Shown here one piece after another: positions 43,069-51,660 of a DNA stretch of 64,000 nt (within the stretch, counting starts at the first letter, position 1; every line of letters starts with the position of its first letter). The notes under the pieces were generated by a model. That model saw only the letters and a list, made by a program, of their open reading frames with translations. It made no database searches and was not told where the DNA came from. Position numbers and translations under genes: made by a program. The stretch covers positions 1 to 64,000 of the forward strand of contig NZ_CZRP01000013.1 of assembly GCF_001458115.1 (NCBI RefSeq), in the 5' to 3' direction. Source of the stretch: Gracilibacillus massiliensis. GTDB taxonomy: Bacteria; Bacillota; Bacilli; Bacillales; Amphibacillaceae.

Positions 43069-43980
43069 CTAGACAACAATATTTACAATGATCCAAATGA
43101 GAATAAAGCTCGTGATCATTGTTAGATTGGATGCTGTTCCAACCAAGCGTTGATTATATCCAAACATAATGGCATACGGCAAAACTGATGCAGGAGTTGG
43201 TAAAATAAAACCGATCAACAAAGTGAATTTAAACATATCTTCGACAGGCAGCCACAAATAACAAGCAACACCTGTAATTAATCCAATTCCATATTTTGTA
43301 GCTAAAAATTTTAAGATAAGCATGCCATACCCTTTGGCAAAAGAAAAATTCAAATACAAACCTAGTAATAATAAAGAAAGTGGCATATTCGCAACAGAGA
43401 TCGTTTCTGAAACTGTCACTATTACGTTTGGCAGACTAATTCCGATTATGCTTAGCAGCCCCATTATCAAATAGGTTTGTAAGGGAATCGACTTCGATAA
43501 TTTCACAATAATAGATCGCGTTTCTAACATCCCTCCACTTCCAGCATACATACCTGCAATAATATAACTTAGACCAAATACGATAAAGGCATTCCCAATA
43601 TCAAACATGCCAAAATACTTTAGTCCTTCAAAGCCAAATAAGCCTTCTACTAATGGATAAGCAAACAAGCCAATATTTAACCCTGGTACCATCATCGCAA
43701 ATGTACCCTTTATATCTTTTGTATGATTCCTGAATATATATATTGCCATAAAGCCATTCACTATTCCGTAAACAAATGCAATAACAATTAAATAAAATAA
43801 GGACGAGGTAAATTCAATATCACTAAACGTAACAATAATTAAACATGGCAGTGTTAAATTAAACACAATTCGTGCAATTGCTTCACCATCTTTTTCTTTT
43901 ACAAGATTATTTCTTTTTAAAAAATATCCGATTGCTATAATAACAATCGATATCAAAAATTGTTCATTAAATCCACTCAT
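43069..43980 (-). CDS. AEC-family transporter
   Basis: 303 residues with about 10 hydrophobic segments, of the auxin-efflux-carrier/malate permease family (NLTLPCLIIVTFSDIEF, FAYPLVEGLFGFEGLKYF, a C-terminal PTPASVLPYAIMFGYN). It likely moves a carboxylate across the membrane. Separate from the SDR by 69 bases, same strand. A carboxylic-acid product of the BMC pathway is a possible cargo, by position only. Confidence 0.85.
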   Translation of the reverse strand: MSGFNEQFLISIVIIAIGYFLKRNNLVKEKDGEAIARIVFNLTLPCLIIVTFSDIEFTSSLFYLIVIAFVYGIVNGFMAIYIFRNHTKDIKGTFAMMVPGLNIGLFAYPLVEGLFGFEGLKYFGMFDIGNAFIVFGLSYIIAGMYAGSGGMLETRSIIVKLSKSIPLQTYLIMGLLSIIGISLPNVIVTVSETISVANMPLSLLLLGLYLNFSFAKGYGMLILKFLATKYGIGLITGVACYLWLPVEDMFKFTLLIGFILPTPASVLPYAIMFGYNQRLVGTASNLTMITSFILIWIIVNIVV

Positions 43981-44065
43981 TTGCTGACTGTCTCCCTACT
44001 GAAAAATTCCGATTTCCTTGTACTACTATACCATATCTTGCAATAGTAATAATCCCACCAATTTT

Positions 44066-44094
44066 TTGACAGAAAGATATCCAAGTTGTACCAT
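44066..44094 (+). promoter_or_regulatory. Candidate sigma-A promoter of lipM-lipA
   Basis: TTGACA, 17-base spacer, TACCAT, about 90 bases before the lipM start. Confidence 0.55.
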
Positions 44095-44184
44095 TAATAG
44101 AGTAATTGCATGAATTTTTAGAATTTTATTTCAATTGCATTTTAAAGGAGGAATAGTACTCTTTTTTCGAGAGACTAGTTTTAT

Positions 44185-45003
44185 ATGACAGAGACTTGGT
44201 ACTTTTTAGACACAGATAAACAGACTCCTGCCTATAATATGGCGGTTGATGAATGCTTGTTAAATTGGCACAGCAACCAACAAATACCGCCCGTTATTCG
44301 CTTTTATGAATGGTTGCCAGCAGGATTGTCAGTAGGATATTTTCAGAAAACTAAAAATAAAATAAATATGGAAGCAGTAAAACAAAACAACATTGAACTT
44401 GTCAGAAGATTAACTGGCGGCCGTGCAGTCTTGCATGATCAAGAACTAACATATAGCGTGATCGTTTCAGAAGATCATCCGAAAATGCCTCGTTCGGTTA
44501 AGGAAGCATATCTTGTCTTATCAAGAGGATTATTAGAAGGTTTTCAATCCTTAGGTATTAATGCATCTTTTGCTATACCTGAGGGGAAGTTAAATACAAG
44601 TCAATCAGCCGTTTGTTTTGAAGAGCCTTCATGGTATGAGCTTGTTGTCGATGATAAAAAAGCAGCAGGCAGTGCCCAAACAAGAAAAAAAGGTGTGATC
44701 CTCCAGCATGGATCTATTCCATTAGCTGTTGACGATCACAAACTATATGACCTATTTATTTATAAGAACGAAAAGGTGAAAGAAAGAGCAAGGACTGCAT
44801 TTAGCGACAAGGCCATTTCTATCGCACAGGCAGCCGACCGTGATATTACAATTAGTGAAGTAAAAAACGCATTCAAAAAAGGGTTTGAAAAAGGATTAGA
44901 CATTGATTTACAACCACTTGAATTAAGTGAAGAACAAAATTTAGAAATTAATGAAGTCATGCACAATAAGTATTTAAATAAGGAATGGAATTTTTCGAGA
45001 TAG
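44185..45003 (+). CDS. lipM: Octanoyl-[GcvH]:protein N-octanoyltransferase / octanoyltransferase LipM
   Basis: 272 residues, BPL/LplA fold. It moves octanoyl from ACP to the glycine-cleavage H protein in lipoate synthesis. LipM features are AYNMAVDECLL, RRLTGGRAVLHDQELTYSV and the catalytic cysteine in SAVCFEEPSWYELVVDDKKAAGSAQTRKKGVILQHGSI. A stop codon lies in frame 7 bases upstream, so ATG 44185 is the first possible start. A good AAAGGAGG sits 35 bases upstream, too far to serve it, and only GAGAG is near. Followed by lipA after 12 bases. Confidence 0.92.
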   Translation: MTETWYFLDTDKQTPAYNMAVDECLLNWHSNQQIPPVIRFYEWLPAGLSVGYFQKTKNKINMEAVKQNNIELVRRLTGGRAVLHDQELTYSVIVSEDHPKMPRSVKEAYLVLSRGLLEGFQSLGINASFAIPEGKLNTSQSAVCFEEPSWYELVVDDKKAAGSAQTRKKGVILQHGSIPLAVDDHKLYDLFIYKNEKVKERARTAFSDKAISIAQAADRDITISEVKNAFKKGFEKGLDIDLQPLELSEEQNLEINEVMHNKYLNKEWNFSR

Positions 45004-45015
45004 GAGACGATACCA

Positions 45016-45963
45016 ATGGCAAAAAAAGAGGAACATTTACGTAAACCAGAATGGCTAAAAATTAAAATTAACACGAACAAATCGTACAATCGTCTAAAAC
45101 ATTTGATGCGAGATAAACGTTTAAACACAGTTTGTGAAGAAGCAAAATGTCCTAATATCCACGAATGTTGGAGTGAAAGAAAAACAGCTACATTTATGAT
45201 CTTAGGTGACACTTGTACAAGAGGTTGTCGTTTCTGTGCTGTGAAAACGGGACTTCCGAATGAACTTGACTGGGATGAACCACAACGAGTTGCAGAATCT
45301 GTTGAGATCATGGGCTTAAAGCACGTGGTTGTGACGGCAGTTGCGCGAGACGATTTAAATGATGGTGGAGCAGCGGTTTTTGCTGAAACAGTTCGACAAA
45401 TTCGCCAAAGAGTTCCAGGGTGTACAATCGAGATTTTGCCTTCTGATATGAAAGGTGATTATGAAAGCTTACATACTTTGATGGACAGTGGCCCTGATAT
45501 TTTTAATCATAATATCGAAACTGTGAGAAGACTTACGAAAAAAGTTCGCGCCATTGCGATGTACGATCGTTCCCTTGAATTATTGCGCAGAGTAAAAGAA
45601 ATCGCTCCTAATACGCCCACAAAGTCGAGTATTATGGTCGGACTAGGTGAAACGAAAGAAGAGTTAGTTGAAGCAATGGATGACCTTCGCGCAAACAATG
45701 TAGACATAGTCACAATCGGTCAATATTTACAACCAACCAAACAACATTTAAATGTGGAACGTTATTATCACCCAGACGAATTTAATGAGTTAAAACAAAT
45801 TGCTTTATCAAAAGGTTTTAAACACTGTGAAGCCGGACCGCTTGTTCGATCATCATACCATGCAGATGAACAAGTAAATCAATCCGCAGCACAACGTCGC
45901 ATAAAATATATGAAAGGTTATGAAGAAACAAGTGGTGAGGAATTAAAGAATATTACTTTTTAA
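45016..45963 (+). CDS. lipA: Lipoyl synthase
   Basis: Radical-SAM enzyme inserting two sulfurs into the octanoyl chain. 315 residues. Two 4Fe-4S clusters are visible: the auxiliary [12 protein letters not shown] and the radical-SAM CTRGCRFC. Conserved [15 protein letters not shown] and LPSDMKGD segments. The C-terminal serine ligand motif is in [10 protein letters not shown]. Co-transcribed with lipM, giving a complete octanoyl-to-lipoyl step pair. Confidence 0.97.
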   Translation: MAKKEEHLRKPEWLKIKINTNKSYNRLKHLMRDKRLNTVCEEAKCPNIHECWSERKTATFMILGDTCTRGCRFCAVKTGLPNELDWDEPQRVAESVEIMGLKHVVVTAVARDDLNDGGAAVFAETVRQIRQRVPGCTIEILPSDMKGDYESLHTLMDSGPDIFNHNIETVRRLTKKVRAIAMYDRSLELLRRVKEIAPNTPTKSSIMVGLGETKEELVEAMDDLRANNVDIVTIGQYLQPTKQHLNVERYYHPDEFNELKQIALSKGFKHCEAGPLVRSSYHADEQVNQSAAQRRIKYMKGYEETSGEELKNITF

Positions 45964-45998
45964 AAATGCACTTGTTCATAAGGAGATAATTAAAATAA

Positions 45999-46793
45999 AT
46001 GAAAACTCATTATCAAGCATTATTTTTAGATATTGATGGTACGATTTTAAGACGTGATCATTCTATTGAAGACTCAACCAAAAGCGCGGTAAAACAGGCA
46101 CAAGCTAAAGGAATTGAAGTTTTTTTAGCAACTGGTCGCCCGCTTCATGAGATTGATGATATTGCAGAGGAATTAAATATTAATTCTTTGATCGGTTACA
46201 ATGGTGCGTATGCTAGATATGAAGAGAAAACGTTGGTGGACGAACCTATATCAGCATCTGTTATTGATCACTATTTAGAGATAGCGAAAGCCAACAACCA
46301 CGAAATGATTTTATATACAGACAAATTAAATTTGCTTACGTCTGTCTCGAATCCTTTCGTTCAGAATTTTGTTGACTTCTTTAATCTAAAAAGCTTTCAA
46401 CCTTACGAAAATAAGTTCCGTAAAGATATCTTGGGTATTACATTAATGAATGTGAAGCCTAATGAACCAATATTATATGAACTTAAAAATGAGGATATAT
46501 ATTTTTCCCAAGTGAATGTCTCAGGACTAGAGCACTGCTATGATGTAATCAGAGAGAATGTCAATAAAGGATTTGCGATAAAGGCGATTCTTGATAAGTT
46601 GAACATTTCTTCTGAGAATGCCATTGCTTTTGGTGATGGGATGAATGATAAGCAAATGCTTCAATATGTAGGTGAAAGTTTCGCAATGGGAAATGCCACC
46701 CCAGAATTGTTTCAATACGCAAAACACCGCACAACCTCAGTAGAAGACTCAGGAATATATAACGGATTAAAACAACTAGGCATAGTCGAATAA
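45999..46793 (+). CDS. Cof-type HAD phosphatase
   Basis: 264 residues, haloacid dehalogenase superfamily IIB. Motif I LFLDIDGTILRRDH, motif II in VFLATGRP, motif IV IAFGDGMNDKQML, with a C2 cap between. Dephosphorylates small phosphometabolites by family. AAGGAG 13 bases before the ATG, 35 bases after lipA, and possibly co-transcribed. Confidence 0.92.
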   Translation: MKTHYQALFLDIDGTILRRDHSIEDSTKSAVKQAQAKGIEVFLATGRPLHEIDDIAEELNINSLIGYNGAYARYEEKTLVDEPISASVIDHYLEIAKANNHEMILYTDKLNLLTSVSNPFVQNFVDFFNLKSFQPYENKFRKDILGITLMNVKPNEPILYELKNEDIYFSQVNVSGLEHCYDVIRENVNKGFAIKAILDKLNISSENAIAFGDGMNDKQMLQYVGESFAMGNATPELFQYAKHRTTSVEDSGIYNGLKQLGIVE

Positions 46794-46852
46794 TCGGAGG
46801 GTACTGTGAAATAAGCTGAATGGTAATTTTGAAATATTTAATTACTAGATAC

Positions 46853-46982
46853 CCGCTCCGGCTGCCCACTTTCCTTTCCGTGGGGTTTTCCCTTCAGCTA
46901 ACTTTTTCAAGCAAAGAACGCTCGAAAAAGTGGATCTTCAGGTAAAACATTCCCACAGGAGTGAAAGTGGACGGCCTGCGCT
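46853..46982 (+). repeat. Hairpin repeat element, pair 5 left copy
   Basis: Closely matches the pair-1 left copy, including the outer flank TGGTAATTTTGAAAT...TTAATTACTAGATAC. Inner stem ACTTTTTCAAGC / GCTCGAAAAAGT (one mismatch). The 46794-47709 gap holds this pair, a terminator and the yjcZ promoter. Confidence 0.88.
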
Positions 46983-47105
46983 ATATATTTGTTCTACAAC
47001 TACTATGACAAATAGCATTTTGAGCTGTAAATCCTAACAACGAATTTTTCACATGAGAAAAATGGCAAAATGCTACCTCTTGCTAACATTGTAGAATATC
47101 AAATT

Positions 47106-47231
47106 AGCGCAGGCCTCCTTCGACTCCTAGGGGATCAGCGCGATCTGAAGATCCACTTTGTAAAGTGATCTTCTTTACAAAGTTAGCTGAAGATGCGCCC
47201 CCTGGAAAGCGAAGTGGGCAAGCCGGAGCGG
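47106..47231 (-). repeat. Hairpin repeat element, pair 5 right copy (inverted)
   Basis: Nearly identical to the pair-1 right copy across CTCCTAGGGGATCAGCGCG and the perfect inner stem ACTTTGTAAAG / CTTTACAAAGT. A short deletion lies in the outer arm near 47113. Pairs 1 and 5 are the most recent relatives. Confidence 0.88.
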
Positions 47232-47360
47232 TTTTCTAAGCACAAATATTGTGTCAAAATTACTACATCAGACACTGCATAGTAATCCTATAATACGAAA
47301 CATTACGTATTGCATCGATCATGTTTGAGTGTGAGAAAATTGGTTATGTCTCACGCGCAC

Positions 47361-47394
47361 AAAAAAGCCAACTTTTAGATAAGTTGGCTTTTTT
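47361..47394. terminator. Bidirectional terminator
   Basis: AAAAAAGCCAACTT / AAGTTGGCTTTTTT with a 6-base loop and T-runs on both strands. It is the first terminator after the plus-strand lipM-lipA-HAD genes, beyond the repeats. Confidence 0.85.
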
Positions 47395-47651
47395 GTGTTT
47401 TGTGAAAACAGACACCTTAAATGGATAGGGGAGCAACAAGCTATCATACATATAAGCAGGCTAAAGTGGACTAATTATTTAGCTTACATGCATTTTATCA
47501 ATTAATGAACTTTCCACATTCACTAATTAATAGGTTACATATAATATAACAAAGGGAAAACATCCCCACACTAAACTTGTTAAAAAATCTAACAATGAAA
47601 TTTCAAAAAATCAATCACGCCCATTTTTATATAAACTAGACATTTACCCTA

Positions 47652-47678
47652 ACTTATTCGTAACTCCTACATACATTA
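47652..47678 (+). promoter_or_regulatory. Candidate sigma-K promoter of the yjcZ gene
   Basis: AC, 16-base spacer, CATACATTA (consensus CATANNNTA), about 30 bases before the start codon. Mother-cell sigma-K control fits a YjcZ-type sporulation peptide. Confidence 0.5.
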
Positions 47679-47709
47679 TATAGTGATAATACACAAGGAG
47701 GTTGATTAA

Positions 47710-47847
47710 ATGAGCTATTACGGTGGCTGTAATCCATGTGGTGGATATGGTAGCGGATATGGTGGCGGTGGTTATGGCAGCGGGTTTGCCTTAATCGTTG
47801 TACTTTTCATCTTGTTAATAATTGTTGGTGCTTCTTTCTATAGTTAA
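47710..47847 (+). CDS. YjcZ-family small sporulation membrane peptide
   Basis: 45-residue peptide reading [19 protein letters not shown], more glycine/tyrosine, then a single membrane helix [18 protein letters not shown]. This Gly/Tyr-rich head with a C-terminal hydrophobic helix is the YjcZ family signature. AAGGAGG lies 8 bases before the ATG. Members are made late in sporulation. The precise function is not established. Bounded by a sigma-K-like promoter and a terminator, so it is a single-gene unit. Confidence 0.88.
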   Translation: MSYYGGCNPCGGYGSGYGGGGYGSGFALIVVLFILLIIVGASFYS

Positions 47848-47910
47848 TCAAAAGAATAAACTACACTAACCCACCCCCAATAAAACGCTCGGGAAGTGCT
47901 TTTTAAAACG

Positions 47911-47963
47911 AAATCCGGACGATCTACAAATTCTCATATAGAATTTGTAATCGTTCGGATTTT
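47911..47963. terminator. Bidirectional terminator
   Basis: AAATCCGGACGAT...ACAAATTC / GAATTTGT...ATCGTTCGGATTT long stem between yjcZ (plus) and the GH127 gene ending at 47978 (minus). Confidence 0.82.
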
Positions 47964-47977
47964 TCAATTTCGACAGA

Positions 47978-50254
47978 TTATAAGTTCGGCTCGTTTAAGA
48001 CTCTTAGATGATAAACTCCTCCAGCGATTTTTCTTTCATCTGCTGAGAATTTTACAGTTACTTTTTCTTTACCTTCTATAAGTTGAGTAGGAATACGATA
48101 GCTTTTTGAGTAGAGCTCACCAATATTAGGTTGATTAAAATGTTCCTTCGCTAAAATGTGATCATCCACACTAATCGTAAATTCTCTTTCTAACTTGATG
48201 CCATCTACATCTATCGTTGCATCACTTTTATTATAGGTAACATATAAATACATCGGATGGTTTGATTTCACTTTCATCACGTAACTGAAATAACCGCCAT
48301 TACGAGCATCCCGCCATCCACTATGCACATCATTGCTATAACCAGAAAACGAATTCACTTCTTTCAATTGATGATCAACTTCTGGCTGTTGTTCATGTGG
48401 TGTTACTTCATCTATTATAACGTTCTGTTCTCTCGCTCGCCTCTTTTTCTCTTCATCACCAACTTGTTGATATCTTGTTTCACTCATAATATTCCAATAA
48501 ATCGTGTAGCGCTCATGATGGATATTGAAAAATGGCTTTAAGGTTACTTGCTGATTACCAGGTTGACCGATAGCGTTCGTCTCAAAGATTAGCTGTTCTT
48601 TATCTTTTAACATAATCCAATTCGATAAATCTTCTTCTGTTACCAGTGTTGGCACTTCAATTAATGGATGGTTATTTAATGATTGGTGATCAGCTAATAT
48701 ATCTGTATTCGGAAAATTCTCTCGGCCCAGTGCACCTGCTAACACTAAAGGTCCATACATGATAACCTGTTTCTTGTCATCATCTTTTGCATAATATCGA
48801 AATAACTCCATCGATAAATCAAATGAGATTTCGTCCCCTTTTTGCCAATCATGCTTTAATACCAGATAGCCATTTTCGATTTCTACGTTTTGCGGTTTAC
48901 CATTTACTGAAACCTGACTATTATTCTTTAACCAATTAGGTTTTCGAATTCGTATCTCCCTTAGATCATCTGATACTTTTTCTAATATTAATGCACTGCT
49001 ATGCTGATAGGGAAAATCTGTTAGTTGTTTTATTTTAATACGATTATCAAAAAAGGAAGCTTTTGCTGAAATAAATAAATGAACATATAATGTATCTTCT
49101 TTCATTTCAACTATTCGACGATTATAGCGTGCAGGATTTTCCATACCAGTCCCTGTACAGCACCAAAATGAATGATCATGGGAATGATAGACTTTAAAAT
49201 GTCCGGGTTCCGTTGAAACAAAATACGTTTTCATTCCTGAATCAGGATCCTGTGAGGCTAAAATATGATTATATAAAGCACGTTCATAGTAATCAAAATA
49301 ATAGGAGTGTGGTTGCCAATCAAATAAAAGTTCCGTCAACTTCAACATGTTATATGTATTACAAGTTTCCGTTGTTAAAATACCTAATTCTTCTGCATTT
49401 TCTGGACCAAAGTGTTCCCTAATACTATTTCCACCGATCGCATATGTTCGATAGTGTACAACTTGGTCCCAGAAATAAGTGGCGATTTGCTTATACTTTT
49501 CTTTTCCTGTAATGTTATATAGTTTGGCAACCCCAATCACTTTTGGAATTTGAGTATTGGCATGTTTTCCTTCTAAATCGTCATGTTTGTTTGCTAAAGG
49601 GTCTAATACTGCATTATGATAAAACTTCTCTGCCAACTCTAGATAACGCTTATCTTCTGTAATGAGATATAAATCCGCAAACACCTCATTCATACCACCA
49701 TGTTCACATCTTAACATCTCTTGGAATTGTTCTTCCGTTAAGTCCTTTAAACCTTTATATGCCCAATCTGATAACCGGATTACTATTTCAAGCGCTTTTT
49801 CAGATCCGATAATTTGGTATACATCGATTAAACCAGCGTAAATTTTGTGGATCGAATACCATGGTACCCAAGAACCGCCTAAACTAAAATTGCTGACTTC
49901 GAAATTGCCAGTAAAGACTTGATCAAAACAATCCCTTGGAAAACCACTAAGATAACCATCATGATCGATCGATTGAATACTTTCTAATTCTGATAATGCA
50001 TATTCCAGTTTTTCCTTTAATGTAGTATCGCCTGTTACTGAATACATAGTGGCTGATGCCGATAACCAATGACCTATCGAGTGTCCTGCAATGGGCGTTG
50101 ATTCCCAACCACCATATCTCTCTTTTTTTGCTTCTACACCCACTGCTTCATAGCATGGCGCAACAAGGCGATCCACATCTAAATAAAGTAAATAATCTTT
50201 TCCTTTTTGCTGTGAATCATGAAATAGTCCTTCTAACAGTTGAATATTTCCCAT
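47978..50254 (-). CDS. GH127 family glycoside hydrolase (beta-L-arabinofuranosidase type)
   Basis: 758 residues, DUF1680/GH127. An N-terminal (alpha/alpha)6-barrel with IAGHSIGHWLSA, FTTE-type acid region ILTTETCNTYNMLKL, and the zinc-cysteine nucleophile motif FWCCTGTGMENPARY. Beta-sandwich domains follow. No signal peptide, so it acts on oligosaccharides taken into the cell, releasing L-arabinofuranose or a similar sugar. GGAGG eight bases before the ATG at 50254. Divergent from an AraC regulator that probably controls it. No transporter is adjacent. Confidence 0.9.
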   Translation of the reverse strand: MGNIQLLEGLFHDSQQKGKDYLLYLDVDRLVAPCYEAVGVEAKKERYGGWESTPIAGHSIGHWLSASATMYSVTGDTTLKEKLEYALSELESIQSIDHDGYLSGFPRDCFDQVFTGNFEVSNFSLGGSWVPWYSIHKIYAGLIDVYQIIGSEKALEIVIRLSDWAYKGLKDLTEEQFQEMLRCEHGGMNEVFADLYLITEDKRYLELAEKFYHNAVLDPLANKHDDLEGKHANTQIPKVIGVAKLYNITGKEKYKQIATYFWDQVVHYRTYAIGGNSIREHFGPENAEELGILTTETCNTYNMLKLTELLFDWQPHSYYFDYYERALYNHILASQDPDSGMKTYFVSTEPGHFKVYHSHDHSFWCCTGTGMENPARYNRRIVEMKEDTLYVHLFISAKASFFDNRIKIKQLTDFPYQHSSALILEKVSDDLREIRIRKPNWLKNNSQVSVNGKPQNVEIENGYLVLKHDWQKGDEISFDLSMELFRYYAKDDDKKQVIMYGPLVLAGALGRENFPNTDILADHQSLNNHPLIEVPTLVTEEDLSNWIMLKDKEQLIFETNAIGQPGNQQVTLKPFFNIHHERYTIYWNIMSETRYQQVGDEEKKRRAREQNVIIDEVTPHEQQPEVDHQLKEVNSFSGYSNDVHSGWRDARNGGYFSYVMKVKSNHPMYLYVTYNKSDATIDVDGIKLEREFTISVDDHILAKEHFNQPNIGELYSKSYRIPTQLIEGKEKVTVKFSADERKIAGGVYHLRVLNEPNL

Positions 50255-50394
50255 ACTTTCCACCTCCGTGTCCCATTCATATACAAGTATGAAAGAATTC
50301 CAATGAATTGTACATTCAAAAAAAGTAAAATTACATATCTTTTTTTTGTGTTATGTTATAATTATATTACTATTACATCAAAGGTGGATTAATA

Positions 50395-51258
50395 TTGAAT
50401 AATAATATTGAGATTATAAACAGCAATATAGCATTAATCCATGAAATTGGAAAAATGGATGACAGTGAAGGTATTTTAAAACATCCAGATCGAATTATGC
50501 CGGATTTGAATGTTTTTGTATATGTCATAAATGGAAGGCTTCAAATAAATGAAGATGGAAAATCGCATATTTTAGAAAAGGGCTCCTATCTTTTTCTCAG
50601 AAAAAATGTCCATCATTGGGGAGAGGATTATTACCAGCCTGGTTCTGAGTGGTACTATATTCATTTTTTTAATCATTCTCTTTCTAGCAATACTGCAGAG
50701 TACAGTCCATATGGTAAAACTTCATTGATTCATCAAGATGAATACCAATCAAAAGTTACGTTACCGAAATTTGGAACAGTTAGCCAAAAAGAATATATTA
50801 TATCTCAACTCGATAAACTTTTAGAATTATTCGATTCCTCTCATCCACTTCGTCCTATGTTAACAAGTATGCAATTACATCAATTCTTTTTAGAATTATA
50901 CTTAGAGTATCTAGAATCTTATGCGGATAAAAAACCGAATAGAATGGTTGTCAAGATGATTAGCTATATTGATGAAGCTAATAAAAAAGTATCAAGTCAA
51001 GAAATTGCGGATAGCTTAGGAATGAACTACGCTTATTTATCAACTCTATTCAAAGAATATACTGGAAAAAGTGTCACACAATATCAAAATGAAATAATGA
51101 TAGAAAAAGCCATTCAACTTTTTAGAAAAGAGAACATGAATGTTTCAGAGGTAAGTGAACAGCTAGGCTTTTCCAATCCATTTTACTTTAGTCGTGTCTT
51201 TAAAAAAGTCACAGGTCTATCTCCTTCCGCATATTTACAGCAAATCTATCGATACTAA
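50395..51258 (+). CDS. AraC-family transcription regulator
   Basis: 287 residues: an N-terminal cupin-type sensor (VINGRLQINEDGKSHILEKGSYLFLR, HHWGEDYYQPGSEWYYIHF) and a C-terminal double helix-turn-helix (SSQEIADSLGMNYAYLSTLFKEYTGKS and NVSEVSEQLGFSNPFYFSRVFKKVTGLSPSAY-type region). TTG start with AAAGGTGGA before it. It likely senses a sugar and activates the divergent GH127 gene across the 140-base shared intergenic region. Confidence 0.92.
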   Translation: MNNNIEIINSNIALIHEIGKMDDSEGILKHPDRIMPDLNVFVYVINGRLQINEDGKSHILEKGSYLFLRKNVHHWGEDYYQPGSEWYYIHFFNHSLSSNTAEYSPYGKTSLIHQDEYQSKVTLPKFGTVSQKEYIISQLDKLLELFDSSHPLRPMLTSMQLHQFFLELYLEYLESYADKKPNRMVVKMISYIDEANKKVSSQEIADSLGMNYAYLSTLFKEYTGKSVTQYQNEIMIEKAIQLFRKENMNVSEVSEQLGFSNPFYFSRVFKKVTGLSPSAYLQQIYRY

Positions 51259-51309
51259 TATTTAATATTTAAACTACGAAGCTGGGACCAAAAAATTTTA
51301 ACATTAAAA

Positions 51310-51354
51310 AATCCAAACGATTTCGAGAGTAATATTCGAACAATCGTTTGGATT
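51310..51354 (+). terminator. Terminator of the AraC regulator gene
   Basis: AATCCAAACGAT / ATCGTTTGGATT stem with a 21-base loop, followed by TTTATG, 51 bases past the stop. Resembles the rlmN terminator. Confidence 0.7.
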
Positions 51355-51421
51355 TTATGCGTAATAGGAATAATAAGGGACATAACTTATGCGTATATTC
51401 TGTCAGAGACGATGGTATTTT

Positions 51422-51586
51422 TTCTTCACGGGAATTAACGCGCGCTTAACGGGAATTCAGTCTTTCTTCACAGGAATCCTCGTCTTCTTGACGGGAATTA
51501 TCTTCGTCTTCACGGGAAAACAGCATAATTCCCGTGAAGCGAACCATAATTCCCGCCAACAGCAACTCAATTCCCGTGAAGCGAAT
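51422..51586. repeat. 21-bp-phased repeat cluster with central inversion
   Basis: Five units with CTTCACGGGAATT-like cores place GGG (or AGG) at 51430, 51451, 51472, 51493 and 51514, exactly 21 bases apart. Then three units in the opposite orientation, AATTCCCGTGAAGCG-like, place CCC at 51531, 51552 and 51573, again 21 apart. An open frame on the plus strand would read seven-residue units (FFTGINA, NSREANH), but the symmetry and mixed character argue for a DNA or RNA element. It fills most of the 51259-51660 gap. Confidence 0.85.
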
Positions 51587-51660
51587 TATCGAAGTTCCTT
51601 GAAATTGCACAACAATACATCAGGTATAATTTGTGTTTAAAGTTGAGATAAATGCCTCGT

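Noticed and set aside
51422-51586. CRISPR array
   Set aside because: The period is 21 bp with 7-13 bp cores and no spacer-sized unique segments, the orientation changes, and no cas genes are present.
51389-51640. 83-residue protein with seven-residue repeats (NSREANH-like)
   Set aside because: The 21-bp units switch orientation halfway, giving a hydrophobic half and a hydrophilic half by symmetry. There is no good ribosome site. Kept as a repeat, not a gene.
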